A DNA stretch of 64,000 bases. Origin: Holothuria scabra. Lineage: Eukaryota > Echinodermata > Holothuroidea > Aspidochirotida > Holothuriidae. Made by a program: the position numbers and the translations under genes. Where the stretch lies: assembly GCA_037179385.1 (NCBI GenBank), contig CM074200.1, positions 33,483,884 through 33,547,883 on the forward strand, written 5' to 3'. Every line of letters begins with the position of its first letter. Position 1 is the first letter of the stretch. Below, piece after piece: positions 13,380 to 25,500 of this stretch. The notes below the pieces were generated by a model. That model was not told the DNA's origin. It saw nothing but the letters and a program-made list of their open reading frames with translations, and ran no database searches.

Positions 13380-13460
13380 CCCTGTTGCGGTCCAGTTGTT
13401 CACGGAGAAAACGTTAACTCTGTGCTAAATTCTAATGAGAAGAGACAAAAATTTTTTAAG
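13380..13460 (+). promoter_or_regulatory. IPO7/8 probable 5'UTR with overlapping uORF
   Basis: Sequence just upstream of the start codon. An ATG at 13435-13437, in a different frame, opens a 34-codon reading frame that ends at TAA 13537-13539 inside exon 1. If the transcript starts upstream of 13435 this would be an overlapping upstream ORF that could damp IPO7 translation. The transcription start is not visible in the sequence. Confidence 0.35.
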
Positions 13461-13544
13461 ATGGATCCACAGAAACTTGTTGAGATGTTGCAGGGGACAA
13501 TTCACCCAGACACCCGTGAATTGGCCGAAAAACAGCTAAATGAG
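13461..13544 (+). CDS. IPO7: IPO7/8 coding exon 1
   Basis: Residues 1-28, [10 protein letters not shown] to KQLNE. Start of the importin-beta N-terminal domain. Donor GTGATA, ends in phase 0. The 5'UTR extends upstream for an unknown distance; the reading frame stays open back to 13377 but without an ATG. Confidence 0.93.
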
Positions 13545-16500
13545 GTGATATCTCTAACATAGACACCCATGTCGGGATTGTGATTAGCCTAGCCTAGGCT
13601 ACAGTACACTAAAGTTACTGTCCTAGCCAATGAGGCTAGCTGCTAGGCGGGACCCTGCTGGGCCTAACATGTACTACTTAGTAATATCAGTAATATTGCC
13701 TGTGACTGTCTTGTTACTGTGAGGATCTGAAGGGTGCTGTGTTAGTGTTAGCCTAACATTAAGGCTGACGAGATCACTTGAATAGGCCTAACGTTAGCCT
13801 AAGTTAACACCATGGCAATGGCCATGCCATGGGTGTATGATTTGGACATAGCCTATACCACTGAAAACCAGCCAATGTGAGTAATGTTCACAATAAGGCA
13901 ACAAGTTAAGCCTAGCCGCCTGGTCCGTCGTCAACAATGTCTTGTTTTCAGTACTAGCCTAGGCCTAGGGCAAAAGGCTGTTATCCCCCTCTTTGTGTTT
14001 TGACCTCCTCTTTACCAGAGGTAGTGTACAGACACACCCATCTCTTTTTCCTACTATTGGCTAACAACTTCAACCTGTATAAAAGTGCAAATTCCATACG
14101 ATCAATGCACTAAGAAACTAAGAAAAATAATACCAGCAAAACACAATCAACTAAATAAGTAAGCCCTAAGCTCAGGGTTCCATTTATAATTTTTTTTCTA
14201 CATGCACTGGTGCATGTAGGTCAAAAAATCTACATGCAAAGCAAAATTTCTGCATGCACCAAATTAATCTGAAAATTTAAAAAAAAAAGCCTACGAGAAA
14301 AACACCTTAAACAACTTGCTATACTGTAGGCAAAGGCATAGGAAGGGTCTAAAAGCACAATTTGCATTTTTTCTGTTTTGAGTAAAAACAAATGAGCAGA
14401 TTTTTAAAGAACCCTTTTCTTACGTGACATGTTCCACCAGCCTGTTCCATCAGCAAAACTGACGCTCGCACGCCGCCAGCAATGTCAATGGGCGTTAAGT
14501 GTGTGTTTTTGTCCGCTTCAAGGGAAACAATTTCTCCATTACCTCACTGTGTGAATTACAGGATCGTAGGAGCCCCGCAGGATTAGGGCCAGCTCAAAAA
14601 TTTCAGGGGGGGGGGCCGGGAAACTCAGCAAAGTCAAATCTTGGAAAAAAATGACACATGCCTTCCTGGGCATAAACCAAGAGTGTTGTAACACATGCAT
14701 ACCCCCCCCTCCCCATCTCTTCCTACTGCATGTAGCTATAATTCCAACTTAACCAATTTGACCTTTTGACCATTTACTAGTAATCGTCACAAGTTCACAA
14801 CCAGACCTTGTCTATCAGCACTGATTCTGAAGGAAAGCTCATGTTCTTTGCATAGAGTATAGTATGTATATTTAACAGAGCTAAGCTTGAAGATACATTG
14901 GGCGGACACAAGGCAGCAAGTGACCTTACCCAAATAAGCCCAGGCCATATACTGTACTTGAGGTCCCAAGCCTAGAGTTTGCATCAGCTATCGCCAAATA
15001 ATCCATTATAAGCTACAGCTAAAATTTTACACAATCTTCAAGTTATTCAACTCTTTTTTAAGGTTGATTTTAAGGTTTCGCCAGTTTAACATGCAACTGA
15101 AATTCTGACATTGTGGTTTAAAAAGTTCAAGTCTCCGATCATCCAAGTCCTTTCAAATTTCAATGCCACTGTGGTACACACTGAATGTGAAAGGCTGCAG
15201 TCTTAGAAGCAAACCACATATCGTGAAAATTACAGGATGCCAAAATTATGTTGTTGGCATTTATCTCTCAAAACGTGAGTGAGACTTGTGTAAAATACTT
15301 AAAATTTTCCCTTACCAACATTTTCAAAACTTTTACTACGCTAATGTACGTACCATCCTTTTTTTCTTTAGAGCTGCTGGAACCAGCTCACACGCCATCC
15401 GAACGTATTGTCTATATGAATACTTGGAAAGCCTAGCCAGTAACGTTAAAAGTCACCTTCAAGTTGAAAGCAGCCACATGCAACATTACTTGGAGAAGTA
15501 CATGTGCGGAGTGATGATTGCTTTTTGGTGCTGCTTGTCTGCTTGTCTAACTGACAGTATGCAAGAAATAAAGAAGCAAAGGACAGTTGGGACAGTTATA
15601 TTAGGATTACTTAGTGCTGCAACTTGACTTGTAACATATATTTGACAATGAAGTTTGTAGGCTAGGTCTGAAGTCTACATGCACGAAGTGCATGTAAGCC
15701 TGCACAGTTACATGCCCGTAGGAAATTCTACATGCACCCGTGCATGCGTGCACCCGGGTAAATCGAACCCTGCCTAAGCTGTTTTTTGAAACAGCTTAAG
15801 ACTTAGCTAGAAGAATAGTTGTGGCATTAAATGACCATTTTAGGGGTAACAGTTAGGCCCTAAGTTTGCTATTCTGTGGATGTTTATTTCAATTGTTTAA
15901 ATTGCCAAGGATCATCTCGCTGATTTAAATAGTTGGAGGTCTTACTGTGTACTAAGTATAGCGAATGACCTCTGTCCTTAGTGAGCACTACATTTGACCC
16001 AGTTAGCCTTGCACCAGTAATTTTTAGCTGTGACATTAGGCGTGGCTAACATACTCACACATGGTATGTTACCAATGAAACTTGTTTATTTTGGAGGTGC
16101 CTTTTTCAAGCTTATATGTTGAGTCCTGATGCTGTGTTTTTTTATTGTCTAACTTATGTTTTCTGGAAGAGTTTATGAAGGTTTATTATTGATAGTCAAT
16201 CTGGAGACCCAGCCTGGAATCCCCTGGATACTTTCAGGTGCTGCCTGGTATCTTGTCAATTCATCTCTTTCTAAGTCTGTCGTGTTTTTGCCCTGTGGGA
16301 CTCTGCAGAATCTCGGTCAGAGCAGGGAATTGTTATTTGGCTGGAGATGCAACACTTTGAAATGAGGTTTGCGCAGTCAAGGTCACACAGTTAAATCTGT
16401 CTTTTGTATCATTCTTGGCATTTCTATGCTTATACAGGATTAGAAAATACACACACAAGGTATTCACCGTCTGCTACAGTTACAGAAGGCCTGACAGATT

Positions 16501-19500
16501 TTCTGGGCTGCCACCAGGGTTCTGCCCAGGACAGATCGGGATCCAGCAGGAGCGGAGTGTCACCCTTGGTTGACGCGGAGCGTTCAGAAAATTTTTTGGA
16601 ATTTAAAAGCCCTCAGATGGCTGGAGACAGCACTTTTTTGTGTCTTAAGCTGTTTATTAAAAGCCTAGAATTTAGGGATCCCATGCCTGAAATTTTTCAA
16701 TTAACTGCAAAAATATCTTTGCAAATTTTCAATTTATGTCAGATAGGATAATGTAGTAGGTGACAATTTTAAGATGGATAGTTGAACTTAGGGAAAATTT
16801 TTGCTCACATAAGGGGAGGCTAGGTGCAAAATTTATGTGCCATATTTGGTGTCAAATCTAAACTGAATATATTTTTAATAGTTCCCACTTTTTAGGGATA
16901 ATTCTTGTTATTTTCTTTGCAATTTATGTTGAGTTCACAACACTGTAATTAAGCCCTTTCCAGCCCCCATGTTCCCCCCAAAATATTAAGGCCTCTTTGA
17001 CTGCCCCCCCCCCAAGACATTCTTTCCAGCTGGGGGGTTTGATTCACCTTGTTTGAGAGTTTGATTGATAGTGGAAAGGTTTGAGTAGACCCCATAACAA
17101 CCGCAGAGTCATGGTAATATTTTCAATTAGTGGGCGACCGATTATGCTATAATTGGTAATACCCGATTACCGATTAATTAATTTAACAATCAGCCCGATG
17201 CCGATTACCGATTATTAGAAAGAGGGAAATCACATGTTTGTCTCTTTAGTACGTGCCCCTTGCTTTGTGCACATCGTGTATACCATAACCAGTTCAGGAT
17301 AGAAAATATTGGGAATAGTTCCGTTTGTTTCACAAACGGGATATCCTTTTTTTGTAGGGGTAATATTTTCAATTCAAAAGTGAAGATACAAATCAACTGT
17401 TAATACAATAGAATTGTTTGCAGTCGATGTCACATGCCCTTTGATAATTTAGTTTTAAGGCCAACATCATGCTCTGTCTAGTTTTCATCCCCCAATCATG
17501 TCGGAACATTTGCATTCTTTTACTGTACTGGATTGTAGTTGCGTTAATGTACTGTAGCTACTCTCGAGCTCCCACCTTAACCAACCCCATGTAGAGCAAT
17601 CATGATAATCTTAGCCAGGGTTCTAGCTACGGTGGGCGGCGCCAGGCGGTGCCGCCTGGTACCGCAAATATCCGCCCAGCACTCGGATCAAAAATGAGCT
17701 GTGCCGCCCGGCACGTAAGTTCCAAAAAATGATCTGAAACGCTGTTGAAAATGTACACATCCACGATTCTAGGGAAGTCTAAAGTCGTCGTAGTATTCCG
17801 TCTTTTCATGTTAATGGGTGCGGTATCATGGAGGACGTTTTAATCCGTCAACTTTTTTCTAAAAGTCCCCACGACTCTCTGGCAAAGAGCCAAGGGGCGA
17901 AAACCAAACGATTACTCCCGGAGGAGTTCTGCTCCCTTAAGGAGCTTAACGTCCCAAATGGACAAGTACGCCCTCCAAAGGGCAAACACTGAGTGGTCCT
18001 GCCCTAGACTGGCTGAATAGAACAGAAGCCACAACCTGGATGCAGTTTAACGTCATGCCCAGGACGTATTAATCCGTCAACACGGAACCTGTCAGACAGG
18101 CTTAACTTCGACACCCCCATCATTAACAGTAAGGATATGGTATATAATTATCTTATGAAAACATTTGGGTGCATTGAACTTTAAGCACATTCACACATGT
18201 ACATAAAGTCATCACACATCGTTAATTATTCCCTGCCATTGTTTCATTGGCTACTGGCCTACTTTGACTGGTCCATTTATGCTATAGGGAGATTTACCTT
18301 TACAACCAAGAAGGGTTGCTTGAAAATTTATCATATCGGGAGGCTAGAGCTTTTTGATACTATTACTGTACTTCGTACGAAACTAATTATGAGTGACAAG
18401 CATTTACTACTTCTTTAAAACTTGTAAAATTATAAAGCAAAGGAGATTTTATCGAAATTTTCAAGATTTTTCCCTTCACAATCGGATCGTCCGTAGCTGG
18501 CCATGAACGTTCGTTTACTTATCTCTGCGCTGCGGAGTAAGCAATACTTTCATTGCCTAACGTAGTAACTGTATGTTGTTATGATGTATTTGTATTGTAG
18601 CAGTGCACATAACATTAGGCTAGGTTAACGTGATATTGTCAGTTTGCACGGCCGGCTGTGTCTGCTACGTATGCTTATACATACACAACAGTGACAACAC
18701 TGAGGCAATTGTAATGATAACAAAAGACAAACCTGTGTAACATTTACGAAGTATTTTATTTCTCAATGTATCAGCCAAAAATCAAATTCAAACAGCAGTG
18801 ACAGCTTTCATTCAGCTTTCATTCATTTTTGGTTTGTTTAACTTAGAAATTAATACAAATTAAAACTGAAACTTGAAATACGGTGCACGATACATCATGC
18901 ATGATTACAGGACTGCATGATTGACCTGATAACAATGTGGCTTGTGACATTTGATGCCATATTTTTCACTAATTGTACTAATTTTTAAATAAATAATGCC
19001 ATCAAATTGGGCTAGAATTGAATAGAAATTACAGCTTCCTGGACTCTTTGTAAGGGTAAAACCCCTAGGGCTTTGGGGGGCTTCGCCCCCTCGACCCCTG
19101 ACCGGGGCATTGCCCCTGGACCCCACCAGGGGCCCTTAAGTGGGTCCCTGGACCCCTGGCCGGTGGGGTGAGCACTACGCTCTGCCAGTTACTTGCCACC
19201 CAGTTCTAAAATGGGCCTAGCTGGAACCCTGATCTTAGCAGTTCTAGACAGCAAAATAATTGCACCCGATTAAGGTATCTTATGGTTCCTTTTGGATATA
19301 AATATTCCTATATATTTTCGGCAGTTCTCGTCCAAAACTTACGTCTTGTTTAAAAAGAATCTGCAACTGAAATGCATGTAAGTCAGATCCCCACATAATC
19401 CACGTATGCAGATATAAATTTATACGTTAGTGATTATCAATGCATCTCGTTTTGGCAGGAAGTTAATGGATTCAGTATTTACGGGGATTTTGACAAAACT

Positions 19501-22500
19501 AAGAGCCCTTTTGCAAGTATATTTAGCCCTTTTTTCCAGTCTGCAAATAATCGGTGGCAATGATCGGTTGAATGGCAGAATTTTACTGATGCCGATTATT
19601 TACCGATGATGGAATTATCGGCTCGATGCTGATTACTTAACAGATGATCGGTCGGACACTATTTTCAATCTCACAATGTAACACTAACATATGGGAGAAT
19701 TTTGGACAGCTTCTGGTAACACTAATATATATGGGAGGGATCACACCTGAGCAGGTACCACCCTGCCAGTAAAATATGCTGCTGCATGCTTTAAACCATG
19801 TTCTCGAACAAATAGAATATTGGTAGGAACTTAAGAATTGAAGTAAGAAAGAAAACATTCACCACTGCACAGCTTTCCCAATAAGGATTGAGATAGCAGT
19901 CTGCAGGTAAACATAAGTGTAGGATCGGTTCATGATGTACATACAGTATGTGCTATACGTTAGACAATGGCCAAGTTGCCAAGACATGCTAGGGAAAATT
20001 ACACCTAAAGCTCACAAATATATTGCAGATTGTTGTTTGAGGGTCTTTTGCACATGCCTCTTGAATATTTTGGTGTTCTTGACCACATGGATTTTTGTCG
20101 ACCCTTATCAGTGCTCGATCCTGCTTTATGGAGAGAATGTACTGCTGACTAGCACAAACGTATGCAGAAAGTAGTAGCTCCCTTGGTCAATCAAAGCATA
20201 CATTTTCGGCTTAAATTTCTTAGTTTTGGAAGGTAGACACTTCATGTTTTCAATTATTCCTAATGTCAAGAATTGTCACTGTAGAATTTGTCTTCAATTT
20301 ATTTATTTTTTCCAACCATTTCAATTCATACAGTGAACGTTTTTACGAAGCCCTTTAGCTGTTCACCCGGAAGTTGTAATGAATGTGTCGTTAGTTGTTA
20401 TTGGCTGAACGTAGTGACCATTGGTGTATAGAACCAATCACAAAGTCTTTAACAAGTCCATAAGCCTTGTCTTCTTGGCTGGCATAAAATGTGTGCTTTT
20501 CCTTTGTAATTACGTAGTGCAAAATATAGGTACAGTTGCAGTACCAGTGCAAAAAGACGTCTGCCAAGGGGGCTATTATATTACAGCCTGCATCTGCTCA
20601 AATCAAGTCTGTGCACTCGCTGCTTTTTATAGGTAGTTGAAACTGAAGTGCGACGATCGGAATTTGCAAACAGAAAACAGTTGTTGCCATAGAATACAAG
20701 GTGATTGTATTTTCCAGGAATTGTGTTGGATATTGTGAAAAGTTATGAACTGGATTCCCCCATTTCTCCAATAAAGACCAAGAAATAGTTTTCTTAGGGC
20801 TGATCCTGCGACCAAGGGTCAATTTTTTGGCAGATAGTGCCCATCGGCAATTCTGTGTGTGGGCAGGCCCAACCAGCGCCGACCGGCAGATCACTTTGCT
20901 GCACAGCATTGGCAGTTGTCAGGCAAGTGACAGTAATTTTCAGTCAGTGACGCTGGGTGAAGCTAGTGAAAAAATATCGTTTAGGTCGTATATAGAAATC
21001 AGAACAAGAATTTACGTCTGGCTATTTCTGGAAATGAGATGAAGCATCTAATCTTCCTGTCAAAAAATTAGACTTTTACCCCTACAGCTTACATATGCAT
21101 GTCATGCCTTCCAGAAGGAAGGGCCAATTGAATTCATTCATTTTCAGTTTAAGCAGTCATTTCAAGCATGATTGCATCTGCTTCTAAACTGTTGGCGGTA
21201 CAGACCTATCTATCAAAGTATTGTTTTGCATGAGCCACTTGTCTAAGAATTAGTTGCCTTGAATGAAATGATGCTCCAGAAGAGCTATTGAAACGGCGCC
21301 AGGAGGAAAGGAAGGAAATACGTTTGGGCAGTAGTACAGCTTATCTTCATTCCTTTAAGTGGGTCTTTGAAGTATTTGCATAAATTAAAATTTTCATTGC
21401 ATCTCCTTCCAAATACAGCTCCCTGATCAGAAGATGGTGACCAACAGTGCATTTTTTTCTATTACAGGTTCACAAAATTATTCAGTTTACTCCCACCCTT
21501 TTATTTGCTGTTATGGAGGAAAAACATCTTTTTCCAGTTCGCCAGGCAGGTGTCATTTATCTAAAGAATATGGTAATGCAATTTTGGCAGCAAAGAGACC
21601 CAGAGAGTCCAATAGAGCAAGCCCCTTTTTGTATACATGAGAATGACAAAGCATTCATCAGAGCAAACATTATAAAAGCAATGATCAACTGTCCAGAATT
21701 GATTAGGTATGTACACATTTGTTCTGTAGTTCAACAGTTGGTAGTTGCACTAGGTGTGGGAGACAGCTTGTAACATTTACTTTAATCGAAATTGCCTTCT
21801 GCTTGGCATCATTCTCTAAGAGAGTAAGACCTTTTACTTTTTAAAATTCCATTTTTAAGGTACATGTTGATTTTGTAGGACATTCTGCAAAGTAGCATGG
21901 AACATACTTCAAACTGTACTGTCAATTAAGACTTGTTCAGTAGAGGTCATGAACTGATGTCATTAGGCTTGGGATTGTATAATTGCAATGAAAAAGGTAT
22001 CTTTCAGCTACAGTGCAATGTATCAAAATGACATCATGATTGCAACTTCTATAATTTGGAGCGTGGTGACAGACAGTTGTAGACATGCTTTGTTGACATT
22101 AGCATAATGATTATCAATCCAACTTCCAAACAATGAAGATGAAATTGTTTATAGTAATTGCCAATCAGCATAATCTCATCTTGATGAGTATATGCTGATG
22201 TTTTATTGTGTTTGTTTACAAGTTGAATTTTAATAATTGTATCACTACAGAGTTCAGCTTGGTGTTTGTCTAAGTACCATCTTGAAAAATGATTATCCAG
22301 GAAAGTGGCCCAATGTGGTAGATGTTATGGTTGAGTACCTAGCAATGGATGATCCATCTGTCTGGTATGGAGCATTGGTAGCTGTCCATCAATTGGTGAA
22401 AAACTATGAGTAAGTTGCTTTTTGGTGGTGAGGCTGGGGTAATGTAGGGGGAGGGGGTAGGTTGGGGCAGGAAAATGTGTATTTTTGTGGAAGGAAATTC

Positions 22501-25500
22501 ACAATTTCTCACATATTTTCATGTACATAAAGGATGCCACTTTTCCTTCAATGACCAAAATTTCCCTCCAAATTTTCTATGCTTAAGGAGCATCCAGCTT
22601 TCCCACTTTTTTCACCCAGAGGGTATAGATTAAACATCAAAATAAGAGGGAAGGGGGTAGGGGAAGTATTTCAGGGAAGGACTCAAATTTATGTTGGTGA
22701 AGCAGAAATAAAGCACCCATTACTACATGTATTCTGAATAAACCACTTTGTATCTCACCATATGCAGATGAGTAGGGAAAACAAGTCAGTGAGCCCCAAC
22801 TAGTTAAGTGGTTAGAGCATTCAGCCTGCAGTCTGGAGTTTTAACTCCTGGCTGAAGACTTTAAAATGGAACTTACTGTCATTGTGTTTGCTGGTCAGCA
22901 TAAGCAATGGAGGAAGGAAAATAAACCAGCAAGCCACAACTAGAGAAAAGGCAGTGATGGGCCAAACCAGTGTAACCAGTTGGTTAGCAAGTGAGCTGTA
23001 AAACCCTTACCAAAGTCTGTTGGAATTATTATTTTGCCCTCTTCCTAAACCTCTCTTCCCAGTAGTGTCTTCCTCTGAAGCATGGACAACTTATAGGCGG
23101 AAATCCCTTCATCTGAACCGTGAACCCTCTTACCTCACTTTATCTGTCGTAATCATTGAGTTTATCTGGCTTGGATGTTTTGCATAAATCTGTTGATTCA
23201 TAAAAAAAAATCTAAATGTCTTCTCCCAGGTACAAGAAACCAGAAGAAAGAGGTCCTTTAGATAAAGCAATGACAGTCCTCCTTCCTCTTATGTACCAAC
23301 GAGTAGTTCAACTTCTTCCAGATGCGAGAGAACCCTCAATCTTGCTGCAGAAATTAATTCTTAAAATTTTTCATGCTCTTGTTCAGGTTAGTATTAGTGT
23401 GACAGTAAATGAATAGAGTTAGGTGTATGCTATGTTACAATTTAGTGAAGGTTAGAATGTATATGCAGTGGTCTCCATTTCAGTCTATAGTTTACACTAA
23501 TTTGATGCTATGGGTTCATGTCAGTACTATTTTGTCATTGATTCTTTACCGACAGAAGTGAGATGTTAATCTTTGTGGGCATAGCAACAGTTACTAATAA
23601 GGTTCTTATGACAGTAGTTTTAAGCATAGCTTTAGTTTTGATACTGATAGCAAAGCTCTTATCTCAATGTCATTTCTTTAAAAGAAAGAAGCTCTTTTTG
23701 GCAAGAAACTTGTAGATGTATTGGAATCTGGAAAATGAGCAACAAGAATATTTTGTGGTCATTACCTTTCTGGCTTTGGCTCCTAAGTATGCTACAAAAT
23801 ACAAATTTTCATCAAATATATAGCATCACACTTGATGTGTTTGAAAGGTGTTAGTGTAGTATCATTGTTTAATTCAAAATTTTCCTATGTTTTCCTTCAG
23901 TTTCACTTATCACTCAATGTGATTGATAGGAATACTTTCAGCCAGTGGATGGCAGTCTTTCAAAATATTGCTGAGAGACCTGTTCCAACGGTAAGTGTCT
24001 TTGCACACAAGAATTCCTTACAGCCGTCTTCAGTGGAAATACCACAATAATTTCATAAACAGCAACAAATGAACTTGTCTTCCCTGCCAGCTTTAATGGG
24101 CTGAGACATAAATATCATCAGTATCATGCAATCTATACTGGCAGCTCTGAAGCCATTAACAGGGTCGCAGCGACAACATCAAGCTGTGATTCATCCTTGC
24201 AAATTAGACTACCGGGTGATGCATCAATATTTACTCCCAAACTCCAGGCACTTATGACCACAGCATTCCATCTGATTGAAACATCAGACCAGCTCAAACA
24301 GTTCATTTTGTTCGCAGACTCACTGTCAAGACTTCTAGTAATAGAAGGTTCACAGACTCACTTTCAAGCCTTATAGCAGTAGAAGGCAAGAGCTTAAATA
24401 CCCTTCGATAACAGCTCTCTGTGAAGCTTACTCCAGTTTGGTTCAACTACAAAACCCAGTTGTGCTTGTGTGGGTCCCTAGTCAGGTCGTCACACAAGGA
24501 AATAAAACATTTGATGCACTGAAGATCAATGGCTTTGTAAAATCAAAATGGCAAGAACAGTGAGATATCTTTTCTGAAAAAAAAAAAAATAGAAGGGAGT
24601 TTATTGTGGGGTAGGGTATTGTAGGGAAGGGCATTTTGAAGGCAAATATTAGCTAATCAGTCAAGAAAGAGCCTCCTGCCATGACGTTTGGTCATTGCAA
24701 ATAACTGGTCTTCGACACCATTCACTCTCCCGCAGTCAGTATGTACTTTTCTATGAGGCTGTTTGTGCACAGACACACATTCTAGCCTCCACACTCTAAA
24801 ATTAGAGTTCCTGAATGACACCTAAATTACTGGAAATCCGAATATCATTTCCCGAAATTGGCATCACAACAAACCTAGAACCCCCTACCATGACGAAATA
24901 CTCTGATTAAGCCCACTTCTCCTGATGAGTTGTGTATGGATTATGTTTGCCCTTTATTTGTATTAATTTTACAAAAGCAAATTTGAATTGCCAAGTTACT
25001 ATCGTGGTATTCACATTCTATGCTTGGCGCATTCAAAAGGTACAACATTGATAGTGCTTGGGCCTACTAGTAAGCCTGTAATCCATTTTAAACCCAAGGG
25101 AGGGGTATTATCCTGCCACAAATGTAAATGACAAAACATATAGGTCAATTTTATTTAGAAATCTGTATTCCATCTGAAGTTCTTAACTTTCCTCAAACTT
25201 CCTGGAATATTCTGAGTTAACAAAATATTTTCCCAATTCATCCCAATTACCGGAATTTACCATTTTGGGGGGAATTTACTTGAAAGTGGAAGCCTTGCTA
25301 GTCTAGTCATGTGACACCTGCATAGGGCTTTTTAGTAGGGGATGATTCAAAAAAGCTTACTGAAGCTGTTGAATTTCAAAAATCATGCAAACCCATTTTG
25401 TTCTGCCATTTTTCACCACCTATGGGAGCCTATGGGAACCTACTTTTTGGTTTCATTAAAAAATCAATTGGTGGTAAGTGATTGGGGGTAACCACTTTTT

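Noticed and set aside
13377..13460. Upstream extension of IPO7 from the first open codon
   Set aside because: The frame is open but begins with TTG, not ATG, and the extra residues have no counterpart in the family.
15286..15627. 113-codon frame inside the first hAT
   Set aside because: No hAT transposase signature (no dimerisation domain, zinc finger or catalytic motif visible).
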